From positions 6,489,001-6,553,000 of the forward strand of contig NZ_CP050063.1 of assembly GCF_011604685.1 (NCBI RefSeq): a stretch of 64,000 nt of DNA, given 5' to 3'. Below the pieces are notes generated by a model. It was not told where the DNA came from. It made no database searches and saw nothing but the letters and a program-made list of their open reading frames with translations. Position numbers and translations under genes: made by a program. This DNA is from Spirosoma aureum (GTDB taxonomy: Bacteria > Bacteroidota > Bacteroidia > Cytophagales > Spirosomataceae). Positions 27,775-37,278 of this stretch are shown here, one piece after another; positions within the stretch are counted from its first letter, which is position 1, and each line of letters starts with the position of its first letter.

Positions 27775-27788
27775 ACCCAATATTGGGT
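27775..27788. promoter_or_regulatory. Perfect 14-bp palindrome between ligA and rpe
   Basis: ACCCAATATTGGGT is perfectly self-complementary and lies in the 303-base gap between the divergent ligA and rpe genes, which otherwise holds nothing recognisable. Palindromes of this size are typical operator sites for dimeric regulators. No regulator can be named. Confidence 0.35.
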
Positions 27789-27909
27789 TTGTTTCCTTGT
27801 TCAAGCAAAAAAACTTAGTTTTACAGGATAAAAAAGTAAGCCGTTTACGAAAACCGTTGAATAAGCCTTTCTTTTCAAACGATTGGTTTTCTATTGTTCC
27901 CGGACAACT

Positions 27910-28581
27910 ATGAATAAGCCTTTCATTGCACCTTCGCTACTAGCCGCCGACTTTGCTAATTTGCAAAGGGACCTCGAACTAATAAATCGCAGCGAAGCCG
28001 ATTATTTACATTTCGATGTAATGGACGGTGTGTTTGTTCCGAATATCTCGTTTGGCTTTCCGATTCTGGAGGCTGTTCGCAGGCACTGCCAGAAGCCACT
28101 GGATGTACACCTAATGATTACTCAACCCGATCGTTACATTGATGCTTTTGCGGAAGGGGGTGCATCGGTGATTCATGTCCATTACGAAGCCTGTACCCAC
28201 CTTCACCGGACACTTACACATATCCGGCAGATGGGGTGTCGGGCGGGAGTAGCCCTCAATCCACACACACCCGTTGCTGGCCTTGAAGATGTGTTGGAAC
28301 AAATCGATGTTGTGCTGATCATGTCTGTCAACCCAGGTTTCGGGGGGCAGTCGTTCATCCCCAATACCATCCGAAAAGTAGCAAAACTAAAGCAATTACT
28401 TGCTGCAAACCGCTCCTCTGCACTAATTGAAATTGACGGTGGTGTGAGCCAGAAAAATGCGCCGGCTTTACTGGAAGCAGGTGCTGATATACTTGTGGCT
28501 GGCAGTTCGGTTTTTGGAGCCCCTGACCCATTAGAGGCCATCAGGACATTAAAAGATGGACATCAACCCATCATAGCCTGA
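27910..28581 (+). CDS. rpe: Ribulose-phosphate 3-epimerase
   Basis: Rpe interconverts ribulose 5-phosphate and xylulose 5-phosphate in the pentose phosphate pathway. From ATG 27910 the 223-residue protein shows IAPSLLAADF, HFDVMDGVFVPNISFG with the metal ligands, HLMI, the phosphate-binding MSVNPGFGGQSF and the catalytic Asp in EIDGGV. An upstream frame to 27883 is not needed. Xylulose 5-phosphate is a transketolase substrate, and a two-subunit transketolase is encoded about 6 kb downstream, but the genes are not in one operon. Confidence 0.95.
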   Translation: MNKPFIAPSLLAADFANLQRDLELINRSEADYLHFDVMDGVFVPNISFGFPILEAVRRHCQKPLDVHLMITQPDRYIDAFAEGGASVIHVHYEACTHLHRTLTHIRQMGCRAGVALNPHTPVAGLEDVLEQIDVVLIMSVNPGFGGQSFIPNTIRKVAKLKQLLAANRSSALIEIDGGVSQKNAPALLEAGADILVAGSSVFGAPDPLEAIRTLKDGHQPIIA

Positions 28582-28634
28582 TCAACCCAGGCTACCCGTA
28601 ACACTTAACCGACACGTACCGCACGATTGTACTT

Positions 28635-30041
28635 ATGAAGAAATTATACATGGCCATCTCACTCAGCACCCTGTTGCTGACAATGGCCTGCCGCGAAACT
28701 AAAAAATCGCAAACTGAAGCTTCCAATCCCACTGATTCCACAACTGTAGTCGCTCCACCTGCCCCCGACTGGGCCAGAAACGCTACTATTTACGAAGTCA
28801 ATCCCCGCCAGTTTTCTGCCGCCGGCACATTCAAAGCCATTGAATTACAACTTCCCCGCTTAAAAGAATTAGGTGTCGATATCGTCTGGATGATGCCGAT
28901 ATACCCAATTAGCCAGAAAAACAAAAAAGGCACCCTTGGCAGTCCCTATGCCGTTGCTGATTACAAAGCCGTGAATTCAGAATACGGCTCACTGGCCGAT
29001 TTTAAATCATTGGTAAAACGTGCTCATGCACTTGGTCTGCGGGTGATCTTAGACTGGGTGCCTAACCATACGGGCTGGGATCATGTCTGGGTGAAAGAAC
29101 ATCCAGACTGGTACACGCTCATAAAGGGAAAAATGACAACACCCGTTGACCCAAAAACCGGAAAAGCAACCGACTGGACCGACGTTGTTGACCTGAATTA
29201 CGATAATCCGGATATGCGTAAAGGCATGATCGATGCGATGCAGTACTGGATCAAGGAATGTGATATCGATGGATACCGCTGCGATGTGGCCGGTTTTGTA
29301 CCCGATGATTTCTGGGCTCAGCTTCGCCCGGAACTGGATAAAATCAAGACTGTATTCATGCTGGCTGAATGGGAAGACGATCCGGAACAGTTTAAAAACT
29401 GCTTCAACATGAATTACGGCTGGGCTATGTTCGCGATGATGAAAAATATTGCCCAGGGAAAACTTCCGGCTAGCAGTCTTGATACTCTGCGAGCCAGTAA
29501 CCAAAAGAGATTCCCTGCCTGGTATTATCAGATGCTATTTACGCAGAATCACGACGAAAATACAAATAATGGTACACTGGCAGAATCATTTGGCCCATCG
29601 GCGGATGCCTTTATCGTGCTGAGCAGCACTCTGGAGGGAATGCCTTTGGTTTATAATGGAATGGAATCCAATCTAAATAAACGGCTGGCTTTCTTCGAAA
29701 AAGACCCCATTTCGTGGGGTACTTATGCCAAGAGTGATTTCTTTAAAACGTTGCTGACCCTTAAACACCGGAACAGAGCTCTCTGGAACGGCACGTCTGG
29801 AGGAATGGCCGAGAAAATTGTGACCGATCATGATGAGACCATTTACGCCTTTTCTCGTCAACATGAGAACGACCGGGTAACTGTTTTGATAAATCTGAGC
29901 GGCAAACCGCAAACATTCCGCCTGTCAGGACAAGGGTACGAAGGCGTCTATACCGAGGTATTCAGCCGCCAGCCAATGGAGTTGAAACAGGATATGTCCC
30001 TTACGCTCAAACCCTGGGATTATAAGGTTTTAACCAATTAA
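28635..30041 (+). CDS. GH13 alpha-amylase-family lipoprotein
   Basis: The first 19 residues form a lipoprotein signal with Cys19 in LTMAC, so the enzyme is anchored to a membrane. The GH13 barrel follows with conserved regions I (DWVPNH, 140-145), II (GYRCDVAG with nucleophile Asp217), III (LAEWEDD with acid Glu245) and IV (TQNHDE with Asp307). All three catalytic acids are present. It should act on alpha-glucans such as maltodextrin or starch outside the cytoplasm. The C-terminal beta domain is short. It follows rpe by 53 bases and may share its transcript. Confidence 0.93.
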   Translation: MKKLYMAISLSTLLLTMACRETKKSQTEASNPTDSTTVVAPPAPDWARNATIYEVNPRQFSAAGTFKAIELQLPRLKELGVDIVWMMPIYPISQKNKKGTLGSPYAVADYKAVNSEYGSLADFKSLVKRAHALGLRVILDWVPNHTGWDHVWVKEHPDWYTLIKGKMTTPVDPKTGKATDWTDVVDLNYDNPDMRKGMIDAMQYWIKECDIDGYRCDVAGFVPDDFWAQLRPELDKIKTVFMLAEWEDDPEQFKNCFNMNYGWAMFAMMKNIAQGKLPASSLDTLRASNQKRFPAWYYQMLFTQNHDENTNNGTLAESFGPSADAFIVLSSTLEGMPLVYNGMESNLNKRLAFFEKDPISWGTYAKSDFFKTLLTLKHRNRALWNGTSGGMAEKIVTDHDETIYAFSRQHENDRVTVLINLSGKPQTFRLSGQGYEGVYTEVFSRQPMELKQDMSLTLKPWDYKVLTN

Positions 30042-30155
30042 GTTTTCGTAACTTACCACACACAATCTAAATTAGTAATTTCGAGTTAAAGGGTTGATGT
30101 TCGTCAGAAATAGACCCTCCGTACGAACGATGTTCTGCTTACCTTTTCATAGTTT

Positions 30156-32270
30156 ATGCGAGTTTGGAGCATCTTATCAGGCTTATTGATAATGATGGCC
30201 GGTGCGGTCAGCCCAGCGCAACCGGCCGGGCCTCGTTCGACCGAGCCACAACGACGTACCAACGACCAGCCCGGACCTCAGGGCCAGAACGCAACTCAGG
30301 TTCTGTGGGCTAGCCGTGTTGTTGGCTTTTCGTCCGAAAAGAAAGGAGAGACGAGTGGCGAACAATACCGAGCGTCGCAGGCTTTGGGGAAACCCAATAA
30401 ACTACCCCAACTTGGTGAAAGCCCCTCGGCATGGGCACCTAAGGGTGCCGATGGCACTGCCGATGAGTGGATTCAGGTTGCCTTTGAGAAGCCAAGTACG
30501 ATCCGGCAAATCGTTATTGGCGAAAATGTGAATCCTGGCGCAGTTGTGCAGGTGCTGATCATTGACAGCCAAAAGAAAGAACATCAGGTTTATAAAAATA
30601 ACAATCCAGCTCCCCGCCAAGATCCATTACTACGGATTATGCTGAAAGATTCGGCGGTTGTGGGCGATCAGATAAAGGTAGTACTCAATGGTTCTACCGT
30701 GCCGGGCATAAACCAGATTGATGCCATCGGTATCTCAGAAGATACGAAACCAATTGCGGTTGGCATAAATGTATCGAAAGATATACCCAAGGAAATAGTA
30801 AAGGAAAATCTGGGAAAAACGGTCAATTCGCCAGGGCAGGAAGTTGCTCCCGTCATTGCACCCGATGGCCGGACACTTTATTTTACCCGAAATTTCAATA
30901 AAGCCAATATGGGCGGGTCCGACCGGCAAGACGTGTGGTTCTCCACGCTGGAATCAGGCGCTTCGGGAAATCCACCTGGTTGGAGTGAAGCGGTAAATAT
31001 TGGTGCTCCCATCAATAATACCGGCGATAATGCCATCAGCGGCCTCTCGCCCGACGGTCGTACGGCCTATCTCATCAATGTATACCGTCCTGATGGAGGG
31101 TTGTCGTTCGGTATCTCCAGATCGACAAAAACCCGGCAAGGATGGTCGCAGCCCGTCGAATGTAAAATTGCCAACAACTATAATCTGCACGAAAAAAATC
31201 AGCTGGAGTTCTGCGTCTCTCCCGACGGCAAGGCGATCATTCTGGCCGTGCAGCGCAAAGATACCCGTGGAAACCGCGACTTGTACGTTGCGCTGCAACA
31301 GGCTGACAAAAACTGGTCGGAACCGGTCTCACTGGGTCCCGTTGTGAACACAGCCGATTTCGAAAGTTCGCCTTTTCTGGCGGTCGATGGGCGTACACTC
31401 TATTTTACGTCCGCCGGTCATCCGGGCTATGGCAATGGTGATATTTTTGTAACACGCCGACTCGATGATACGTGGAGCAATTGGAGTGAGCCCGAAAATC
31501 TGGGGTCAGGGATCAACACGCCAGAATGGGACGGTTATTTTACCATTCCTGCTTCCGGCGATTTTGCCTATCTGAGTTCAAGGGCGGGTTCTTTGGGCGA
31601 AGATGATATTTTTCGGCTTAAACTGTATCCTGCCATCAAGCCCGATCCGGTTGCCATCATATCGGGTCAGGTGCTTGACTCAAAGAGCCGAAAACCAGTA
31701 GCTTCGGAAGTAATTTCTGGTCTGGCCGACGAAAACAAAGAAACGGCAAAAGCCGATTATGACCCCGAAACGGGCGAATACAAACTGATTCTGCCCACGC
31801 AGAAAATCTATACGATTAAAGCCATCAAAGAAGGTTATTTTCCAACTACTGAAACCCTTGATCTCAGTAAAGACAAGCGATTCCGTGATATCAAACGGAA
31901 TCTGATACTGGTTAAGATTGAGGCTGGCCAGAAAATAACCATGCGCGAGGTGCTGTTTGAACAGAGTCAGTTCAACTTATTACCGGGCGCTAACAGTGAG
32001 CTGGACCGGATGGCCGCTATGCTGACCACCTACCCAGCGATGGAAATTCTGATCGAAGGGCATACTGACAATCAGGGGGATTGGGAACCAAATATGAAGC
32101 TTTCTGCCGACCGGGTCCGGGTTGTTAAAGAATACCTGATAGGCAAAGGAATTGCGGAGGCCCGCATCCAGACGAAGGCCTGGGGACCCAGCAAACCAAT
32201 AGCCAGCAACGAAACCGAAGAGAAGCGCAAACAGAACCGGCGAGTAGAATTCACGATTCTCAAGCTGTGA
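30156..32270 (+). CDS. OmpA-family protein with WD40-like (PD40) propeller
   Basis: The 704-residue protein has a signal peptide, a domain at about 45-200, and several PD40 beta-propeller repeats (APDGRTLYFTRN, SPDGRTAYLIN, SPDGKAIILAV, VDGRTLYFTSAG) at about 235-500. A carboxypeptidase-regulatory-like segment (510-580) and a C-terminal OmpA peptidoglycan-binding domain (about 590-704; EGHTDN, RVEF) complete it. Related proteins in Bacteroidota (PorE-like) link outer-membrane complexes, including the type IX secretion system, to the cell wall. This one stands alone, so its partner is unknown. It precedes the glycan cluster by 30 bases. Confidence 0.87.
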   Translation: MRVWSILSGLLIMMAGAVSPAQPAGPRSTEPQRRTNDQPGPQGQNATQVLWASRVVGFSSEKKGETSGEQYRASQALGKPNKLPQLGESPSAWAPKGADGTADEWIQVAFEKPSTIRQIVIGENVNPGAVVQVLIIDSQKKEHQVYKNNNPAPRQDPLLRIMLKDSAVVGDQIKVVLNGSTVPGINQIDAIGISEDTKPIAVGINVSKDIPKEIVKENLGKTVNSPGQEVAPVIAPDGRTLYFTRNFNKANMGGSDRQDVWFSTLESGASGNPPGWSEAVNIGAPINNTGDNAISGLSPDGRTAYLINVYRPDGGLSFGISRSTKTRQGWSQPVECKIANNYNLHEKNQLEFCVSPDGKAIILAVQRKDTRGNRDLYVALQQADKNWSEPVSLGPVVNTADFESSPFLAVDGRTLYFTSAGHPGYGNGDIFVTRRLDDTWSNWSEPENLGSGINTPEWDGYFTIPASGDFAYLSSRAGSLGEDDIFRLKLYPAIKPDPVAIISGQVLDSKSRKPVASEVISGLADENKETAKADYDPETGEYKLILPTQKIYTIKAIKEGYFPTTETLDLSKDKRFRDIKRNLILVKIEAGQKITMREVLFEQSQFNLLPGANSELDRMAAMLTTYPAMEILIEGHTDNQGDWEPNMKLSADRVRVVKEYLIGKGIAEARIQTKAWGPSKPIASNETEEKRKQNRRVEFTILKL

Positions 32271-32287
32271 GAACTGGGATTTTGCGC

Positions 32288-32295
32288 TAGTTTTG
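32288..32295 (+). promoter_or_regulatory. Possible -7 element before the GT39 gene
   Basis: TAGTTTTG matches TAnnTTTG and lies 5 bases before the ATG of the GT39 gene, so a transcript from it would be essentially leaderless. No -33 partner is clear. It could mark the start of the glycan operon. Confidence 0.28.
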
Positions 32296-32300
32296 CCGCA

Positions 32301-34094
32301 ATGTTCACCCCATCATCGCGTACAACGCTAGTTTTACTGAGTGCCCTGCTTATACTGGCATTGGCACTTCGTTTATACCGTGTCGGTACATACGGTATTT
32401 ATTTCGACGAAAAATCGACGCTGCTCATTAGCCAGGGCGTTTGCCTTGAAGGCTTCAATCAGAAGGATGTTTTCAGCAAAACGTATTTCACTCCGGCCGA
32501 ATTCTGGAAACCGAAGACTTTCAATGACTTCATCGAAGCCAACATCCGGGGCGATATTGGCAATAGCCCTGCCTATTATGGTGTGCTCTGGCTCTGGATG
32601 GAAGTGTTTGGGTTGAGTGATACTTCCCTGAGAATGCCTTCCGTCATCTTCAGCACCCTGATCGTCTGGCTTCTCTTTGTGTTTGTCCGACGGCACTTCC
32701 GGTCGGACTCACTGGCGCTTATTAGTGCCGGCATTGCAGCCATTGAGCCGTTTTTTGTTGCCTACAGCCACATTGCCCGTAACTATTCCATGACGTTTTT
32801 CCTGACGTTACTGGGTACTCACCTGTTCCTGCTGATCATGGAGCGGGTACGTTCGAGCCCCCCAGCTGGCAGCAAAACGCCATCGTTATCCGTCCTCTAT
32901 CTTGCTTACGGACTGGTATTCGTAACATCGGTTCTATCCCATTATTTAACCGTGACGGTCTTTCTCTGCCACGGCCTATACGCACTTTTATATCTGCGCA
33001 ATTCACGAGCCTGGATAACATTGGGGCTAACCAGCGCGATTGGATTAGGCCTGGTTTCACTTTGGTTTATTTACGGTGGCGGAAAATACACATTCTTCAC
33101 CCTGAACTATCAGGCCAGTTTCTACAAGAACATTGCCCTCACGAATCCGTATAAATCTGGCTTCGGGATTATTCTGCCCGCTACGATTCCTAACATTGCC
33201 GTTCGGGCTGTACCTATTTTTTCCGATCTGTTTATCATTACCAATGGCATGGTTGCCGTTCTGGTCAGTATTCGAAATTCGATACTGGCGCTAGGGTTAG
33301 GAGCGGTTTCAACGGTTATTATTCACCGGTACATAACGGTATCGAAGCCGCCGGTCTGGGTATATGCTGTGGTTCCGTTCCTGTTTCTGGTGGGCCTTCC
33401 ATTCTATTCCGTCGAACCGCTTCGCCTGCTCGTACTGTCAGCTGTTGTGCCGTTCGTATACTTAATTGGCCGGTATGTTGTAGATCGTACGAATGCCGAC
33501 CAGAAACGGCTGGTTGTGATTTTACTGCTGCTGGCTTTTGTGCCTACCTTATTTCTGTTGTTTATGGCCTGGCGATCAGGGCATACGTTCGGTATTACGC
33601 AGCGTTACTCTGGATTTTCGTTCCCTTACGTTTGTATTCTGATAGCGATGGGCCTGCGCCAGCTAGTCACGCTCCGTTGGTGGTTTAGCCTGCCGATTGC
33701 CATTGCGTTGCTCATCCAGACAGGCAATATCGTTCAGCTTCTGGTCGATATTTACGCCGACGAAGCGCCTAAATACACGTATTTTGACAAAGCCCGTATT
33801 CCTAATCCTTATTGGTCATCGGCTCAAAAACTAAAAGAGTTGTATACACCAGGCGATACGATTCTGTATCCGAATAAAAAAAGGCAGATTTTTTCCGAGA
33901 AAATGGATCGAACGTACTCGCCCGTAGCCTTGTTAGATGCCCAGTTGGTAAACGTTTATTTACCTAAGGATGCCTCCTATATCCAACGCATCGATCCGAA
34001 CGATCGTGACCGTATAGTATTAGTTAAGGGGCGTTCTGGCGAAAAAATTACTATTTTTGACTTCAAAGGTTCTACCTATCGCTACGGCGAGTAG
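32301..34094 (+). CDS. GT39/ArnT-like integral-membrane glycosyltransferase
   Basis: The 597-residue protein has about eleven hydrophobic segments and the GT-C fold opening: a first helix (LVLLSALLILALALRLYRVG) followed by a loop with FDEKS, carrying the acidic pair typical of GT39/ArnT/PMT enzymes. They take a sugar from a polyprenyl-phosphate carrier and transfer it on the outer face of the inner membrane. A later soluble tail (about 490-597) is periplasmic. It begins a block of co-directional genes and the next gene follows by 29 bases. In the cluster it is the natural consumer of the lipid-linked sugar made by the GT2 domain encoded at 35029. Confidence 0.82.
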   Translation: MFTPSSRTTLVLLSALLILALALRLYRVGTYGIYFDEKSTLLISQGVCLEGFNQKDVFSKTYFTPAEFWKPKTFNDFIEANIRGDIGNSPAYYGVLWLWMEVFGLSDTSLRMPSVIFSTLIVWLLFVFVRRHFRSDSLALISAGIAAIEPFFVAYSHIARNYSMTFFLTLLGTHLFLLIMERVRSSPPAGSKTPSLSVLYLAYGLVFVTSVLSHYLTVTVFLCHGLYALLYLRNSRAWITLGLTSAIGLGLVSLWFIYGGGKYTFFTLNYQASFYKNIALTNPYKSGFGIILPATIPNIAVRAVPIFSDLFIITNGMVAVLVSIRNSILALGLGAVSTVIIHRYITVSKPPVWVYAVVPFLFLVGLPFYSVEPLRLLVLSAVVPFVYLIGRYVVDRTNADQKRLVVILLLLAFVPTLFLLFMAWRSGHTFGITQRYSGFSFPYVCILIAMGLRQLVTLRWWFSLPIAIALLIQTGNIVQLLVDIYADEAPKYTYFDKARIPNPYWSSAQKLKELYTPGDTILYPNKKRQIFSEKMDRTYSPVALLDAQLVNVYLPKDASYIQRIDPNDRDRIVLVKGRSGEKITIFDFKGSTYRYGE

Positions 34095-34123
34095 GCAAAT
34101 ACCTGAATCAACCGACTACGACA

Positions 34124-34942
34124 TTGACAACAGAAGCCACCGACTTTCAAACGCTTCAGGGCCAGCTTCGGCTAAAAATTCTGAGTCTTTACAACCAGGC
34201 TCACGCAGGTCATATTGGCTGTTCATTGAGCTGTGTAGACCTGATGATTGCCGCATTAATCATGCGTAAACGCCAACAGGACTCGTTTCTGCTTTCGAAA
34301 GGCCATGCCGCAGCCTCGCTTTATGCCTGTCTGAACCACCTCGGCGAGATTTCCGACGAGGTTCTGGCAACTTATTACAAAAACGGGACAACGCTCCCTG
34401 CTCACCCGGCTCCTAATAAACACGATGGAATTCCGTTCGCAACAGGCTCGCTTGGTCACGGTTTGCCCATTGGGTCGGGCATTGCTCAGGCAAGTAAGTT
34501 ACTCGGTGAAGATTCGCGGGTGTATGTGCTGATGTCTGATGGTGAAACCAACGAAGGCACAACCTGGGAAGCCGCCCATTTCGCCGTTCAGCGTGGCCTG
34601 GATAATCTGGTGGTGCTGATTGACAAAAACGGTTTGCAGGGATTCGACCAAACGGCCAATGTGCTGGGTGATACCGCCGATATCCGTACCTGGGCTGCCA
34701 TGGGATTTGACACGGTTGAAGTAGATGGTCATGATGTGCAGGCAATCCTGACAACCATCGATCAACTGACCGCTGTTTCAAATGGTAAACCCAAAGTTGT
34801 GATTGCCAAAACAGTAAAAGGCAAAGGCGTATCTTACATGGAAAACCGGCTCGAATGGCATTATCTACCCATGACACCTGCTCAGTATGAACAGGCTCAT
34901 GCAGAAGTTACTGAGCGGTATTTGTCCGTTCAGGTAGCCTGA
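34124..34942 (+). CDS. Transketolase, N-terminal (TPP-binding) subunit
   Basis: This is the N-terminal half of a two-subunit transketolase. It has AGHIGCSLSCVDL (28-40), FLLSKGHAA (55-63), GSLGHGLPIGSG (108-119) and the TPP/Mg motif SDGETNEGTTWEA ending in LIDKN (138-169). The first codon is TTG at 34124, as no ATG lies before residue 41. Length (272) is usual for split transketolases. The partner subunit is at 37661, and an epimerase-GT2 gene and a toxin-antitoxin-like pair lie between them. Split transketolases in such loci are often recruited for special sugar synthesis rather than for the pentose phosphate cycle. Confidence 0.9.
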   Translation: MTTEATDFQTLQGQLRLKILSLYNQAHAGHIGCSLSCVDLMIAALIMRKRQQDSFLLSKGHAAASLYACLNHLGEISDEVLATYYKNGTTLPAHPAPNKHDGIPFATGSLGHGLPIGSGIAQASKLLGEDSRVYVLMSDGETNEGTTWEAAHFAVQRGLDNLVVLIDKNGLQGFDQTANVLGDTADIRTWAAMGFDTVEVDGHDVQAILTTIDQLTAVSNGKPKVVIAKTVKGKGVSYMENRLEWHYLPMTPAQYEQAHAEVTERYLSVQVA

Positions 34943-35028
34943 AGTAGTGGCCGGTTCCGTTGCCGTTGGCTATAAAACTGCGTTTCAATACAACACATCC
35001 ACCCTTTTGCCGTAATATTGCGGCCTGA

Positions 35029-37029
35029 ATGAATCAGTCTGCCCCCATTTTGCTACCAGAAAAAATCGCCCGACTGCAGGGCCCTATCGTTGTTTTCGGA
35101 GCCAGTGGCTTCATTGGCGCGAATCTGTTTGAACAGTTATTCCGCGTACGTAAAGATGTTTTCGCACTTACACACGACGCAACAAAAGCCTGGAGGCTAA
35201 AACTGCTCGATGTCCCGGCCGAAAATATTGTTCACTGCGACATTCTGTCAAATACCTCCGTACAGGACGTCTTTGGAAAAATCAAACCCAAAACGATCTT
35301 TAATCTGGCGGCTTATGGCGCTTACAGTAAACAGAAAAATGTAGGACTGACGTACGAAACCAATGTATTGGGTACGGTAAATATTCTGGAAAACTGCTCG
35401 GCCGACATGGTTTATATCCATGCCGGAAGTAGTTCAGAGTATGGATTTAACTGCACGGCTCCCAAAGAAACTGATCCAGTAGAACCTAACAGCCATTATG
35501 CCGTTTCGAAAGTATCAGCGGCTTATACGCTCGAATATTACGCCAAAGTTCACAATCTTAACACCCTTAACTTACGGCTTTACTCGATCTATGGTGGCTG
35601 GGAAGAGCCCGACCGGCTCATTCCGCGACTGATCGAAGAAGTTCGCCAGGGCAAATTACCTCCGCTGGTTTCGCCCGATATTAGCCGCGATTTCGTGTAT
35701 GTAGACGACTGCGTCGACGCTTTTGTTCAAGCTGCATTGCAGGTCAATAAGGCCATAAGCGGTCGGTCGTATAACATTGCTACGGGTCAGAAAACGACCA
35801 TGCGGGAGCTTGTCGATGAAGCCCGGCAAACCTTTAGCCTTAAGCTGGAACCAGTTTGGGGCAGTATGAACAACCGCAACTGGGATCTTGCTGACTGGTA
35901 TGGCGATCCAACAGCGGCTGAGACTGATCTTGGCTGGAAAGCATCCACTTCGCTTAGCGACGGTTTGCGTCAAACTGCCGACTGGCAGATTTCGCATGAC
36001 TACGAAAGTCGGGTAATTCCGGCCTTCAACACACCAACGCTCAATCCGGTCATCTCGCCGATTATTGCCTGTTATAAAGATGCGCAGGCCATTCCGTTTA
36101 TGTATGAACGGCTGGTTAAAACCTTCAATGAAATGAAGGTGCGCTACGAAATTATTTTCGTCAACGATAATTCACCCGACAACACCGACGAAGTACTGGA
36201 TGTAATTTGTGCCAAAGATCCGAACGTAATTGCCATTAAGCACTCGCGTAATTTTGGGTCGCAATCGGCCTTCCTGAGTGGAATGGAAATTGCTACCGGC
36301 GACTCGGTGGTGCTCATGGATGGTGATTTACAGGACCCACCCGAAGTCATTCCGAAGTTTTACGAAAAATGGCAGCAGGGCTTCGACGTGGTTTATGGCG
36401 TTCGAGTGCAACGCGAAATGGCTCCTCACGTTCATTTCTTCTACAAGCAGTTTTACCGTTTGTTCCGCAAAACGGCCTATATCAATATTCCGGTTGATGC
36501 AGGCGACTTTTCGATGATCGATCGGAAGGTAGTTCGTGAGCTGGTCAATTTGCCCGAAACCGAACAGTTTCTGCGCGGATTACGGGCCTGGGTGGGTTTC
36601 AAACAAACCGGCGTTGATTATGTAAGGCCCGAGCGCATGTTTGGCGTCTCGACCAACAACTGGACGAAGAACATCTGGTGGGCAAAAAAAGCCATTTTCT
36701 CGTTCAGTTTTGCTCCACTGGAGTTAATGACCTACGCCGGATTTGTACTGACGGGACTTTCAGTTCTGGGTATTCTGTGGCAGATATTGGCTAAATTCGT
36801 ATTTTTCCCTGAAACCCCGGCGGGCATATCGACCGTTATCATTCTGGTTATGTTCTTCGGCGGGATCAATCTGCTGGGCATTTCGTTTCTGGGTGAATAC
36901 ATCAGCAAGATTTTTGAGGAAACGAAAAAACGACCGAAGTTCATTCGTACAATGGTTCGTAAGGGCCAGCGGGTCTACAAAACGGCGGCTGAAATCAGTA
37001 CGCTGGTTGAGCAACGGAAAAGTAAGTAA
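35029..37029 (+). CDS. Fusion of NAD-dependent sugar epimerase/dehydratase and polyprenyl-phosphate GT2 transferase
   Basis: Residues 15-320 form an extended SDR with GASGFIG (24-30) and the catalytic YxxxK as Tyr157/Lys161 in HYAVSK. It is typical of NDP-sugar epimerases and 4,6-dehydratases. Residues 340-650 are a DPM1/ArnC/GtrB-like GT2 domain with FVNDNSPDN (377-385), DGDLQDPPE (431-439) and two C-terminal membrane helices (about 565-590 and 600-625). No stop or frame change occurs at the joint near 325-340, so this is a true fusion. The GT2 part should load a sugar on a polyprenyl phosphate, and the SDR part could shape that sugar first. The nucleotide sugar is unknown. Confidence 0.88.
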   Translation: MNQSAPILLPEKIARLQGPIVVFGASGFIGANLFEQLFRVRKDVFALTHDATKAWRLKLLDVPAENIVHCDILSNTSVQDVFGKIKPKTIFNLAAYGAYSKQKNVGLTYETNVLGTVNILENCSADMVYIHAGSSSEYGFNCTAPKETDPVEPNSHYAVSKVSAAYTLEYYAKVHNLNTLNLRLYSIYGGWEEPDRLIPRLIEEVRQGKLPPLVSPDISRDFVYVDDCVDAFVQAALQVNKAISGRSYNIATGQKTTMRELVDEARQTFSLKLEPVWGSMNNRNWDLADWYGDPTAAETDLGWKASTSLSDGLRQTADWQISHDYESRVIPAFNTPTLNPVISPIIACYKDAQAIPFMYERLVKTFNEMKVRYEIIFVNDNSPDNTDEVLDVICAKDPNVIAIKHSRNFGSQSAFLSGMEIATGDSVVLMDGDLQDPPEVIPKFYEKWQQGFDVVYGVRVQREMAPHVHFFYKQFYRLFRKTAYINIPVDAGDFSMIDRKVVRELVNLPETEQFLRGLRAWVGFKQTGVDYVRPERMFGVSTNNWTKNIWWAKKAIFSFSFAPLELMTYAGFVLTGLSVLGILWQILAKFVFFPETPAGISTVIILVMFFGGINLLGISFLGEYISKIFEETKKRPKFIRTMVRKGQRVYKTAAEISTLVEQRKSK

Positions 37030-37053
37030 ATTTGTGTAAGCAACATTACTGAT

Positions 37054-37278
37054 ATGACATTACTCAATCGCATAACAATTGATCCCACTATCTGTCATGG
37101 AAAGCCATGCATCAGGGGAATGCGATGGCCCGTGGAAGTAGTTCTTGATCTTCTGGGCTCAGGAATGACTATTGATAACATTCTTGAGGATCACCCTGAG
37201 CTGGAACGTGATGATATCATTGCTGCTCTGAATTATGCCCGAATTCTTTTATCAGGTCAGATACCAGCTGCTGCTTAA
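37054..37278 (+). CDS. DUF433-family antitoxin-like protein
   Basis: The 74-residue protein matches DUF433, with ITIDPTICHGKPCIRGMR and the helix-turn-helix-like DNILEDHPELERDDIIAAL. Such proteins are paired with DUF5615 PIN-like proteins and are considered antitoxins that bind DNA and the partner. The stop codon TAA overlaps the next start as TAATG, implying translational coupling. The sequence is more A/T-rich than its neighbours, which fits a recent insertion into the glycan block. Confidence 0.88.
   Translation: MTLLNRITIDPTICHGKPCIRGMRWPVEVVLDLLGSGMTIDNILEDHPELERDDIIAALNYARILLSGQIPAAA

Noticed and set aside
27689..27913. Plus-strand frame of 74 codons before rpe
   Set aside because: It starts with TTG, runs into rpe in another phase and shows no family pattern.
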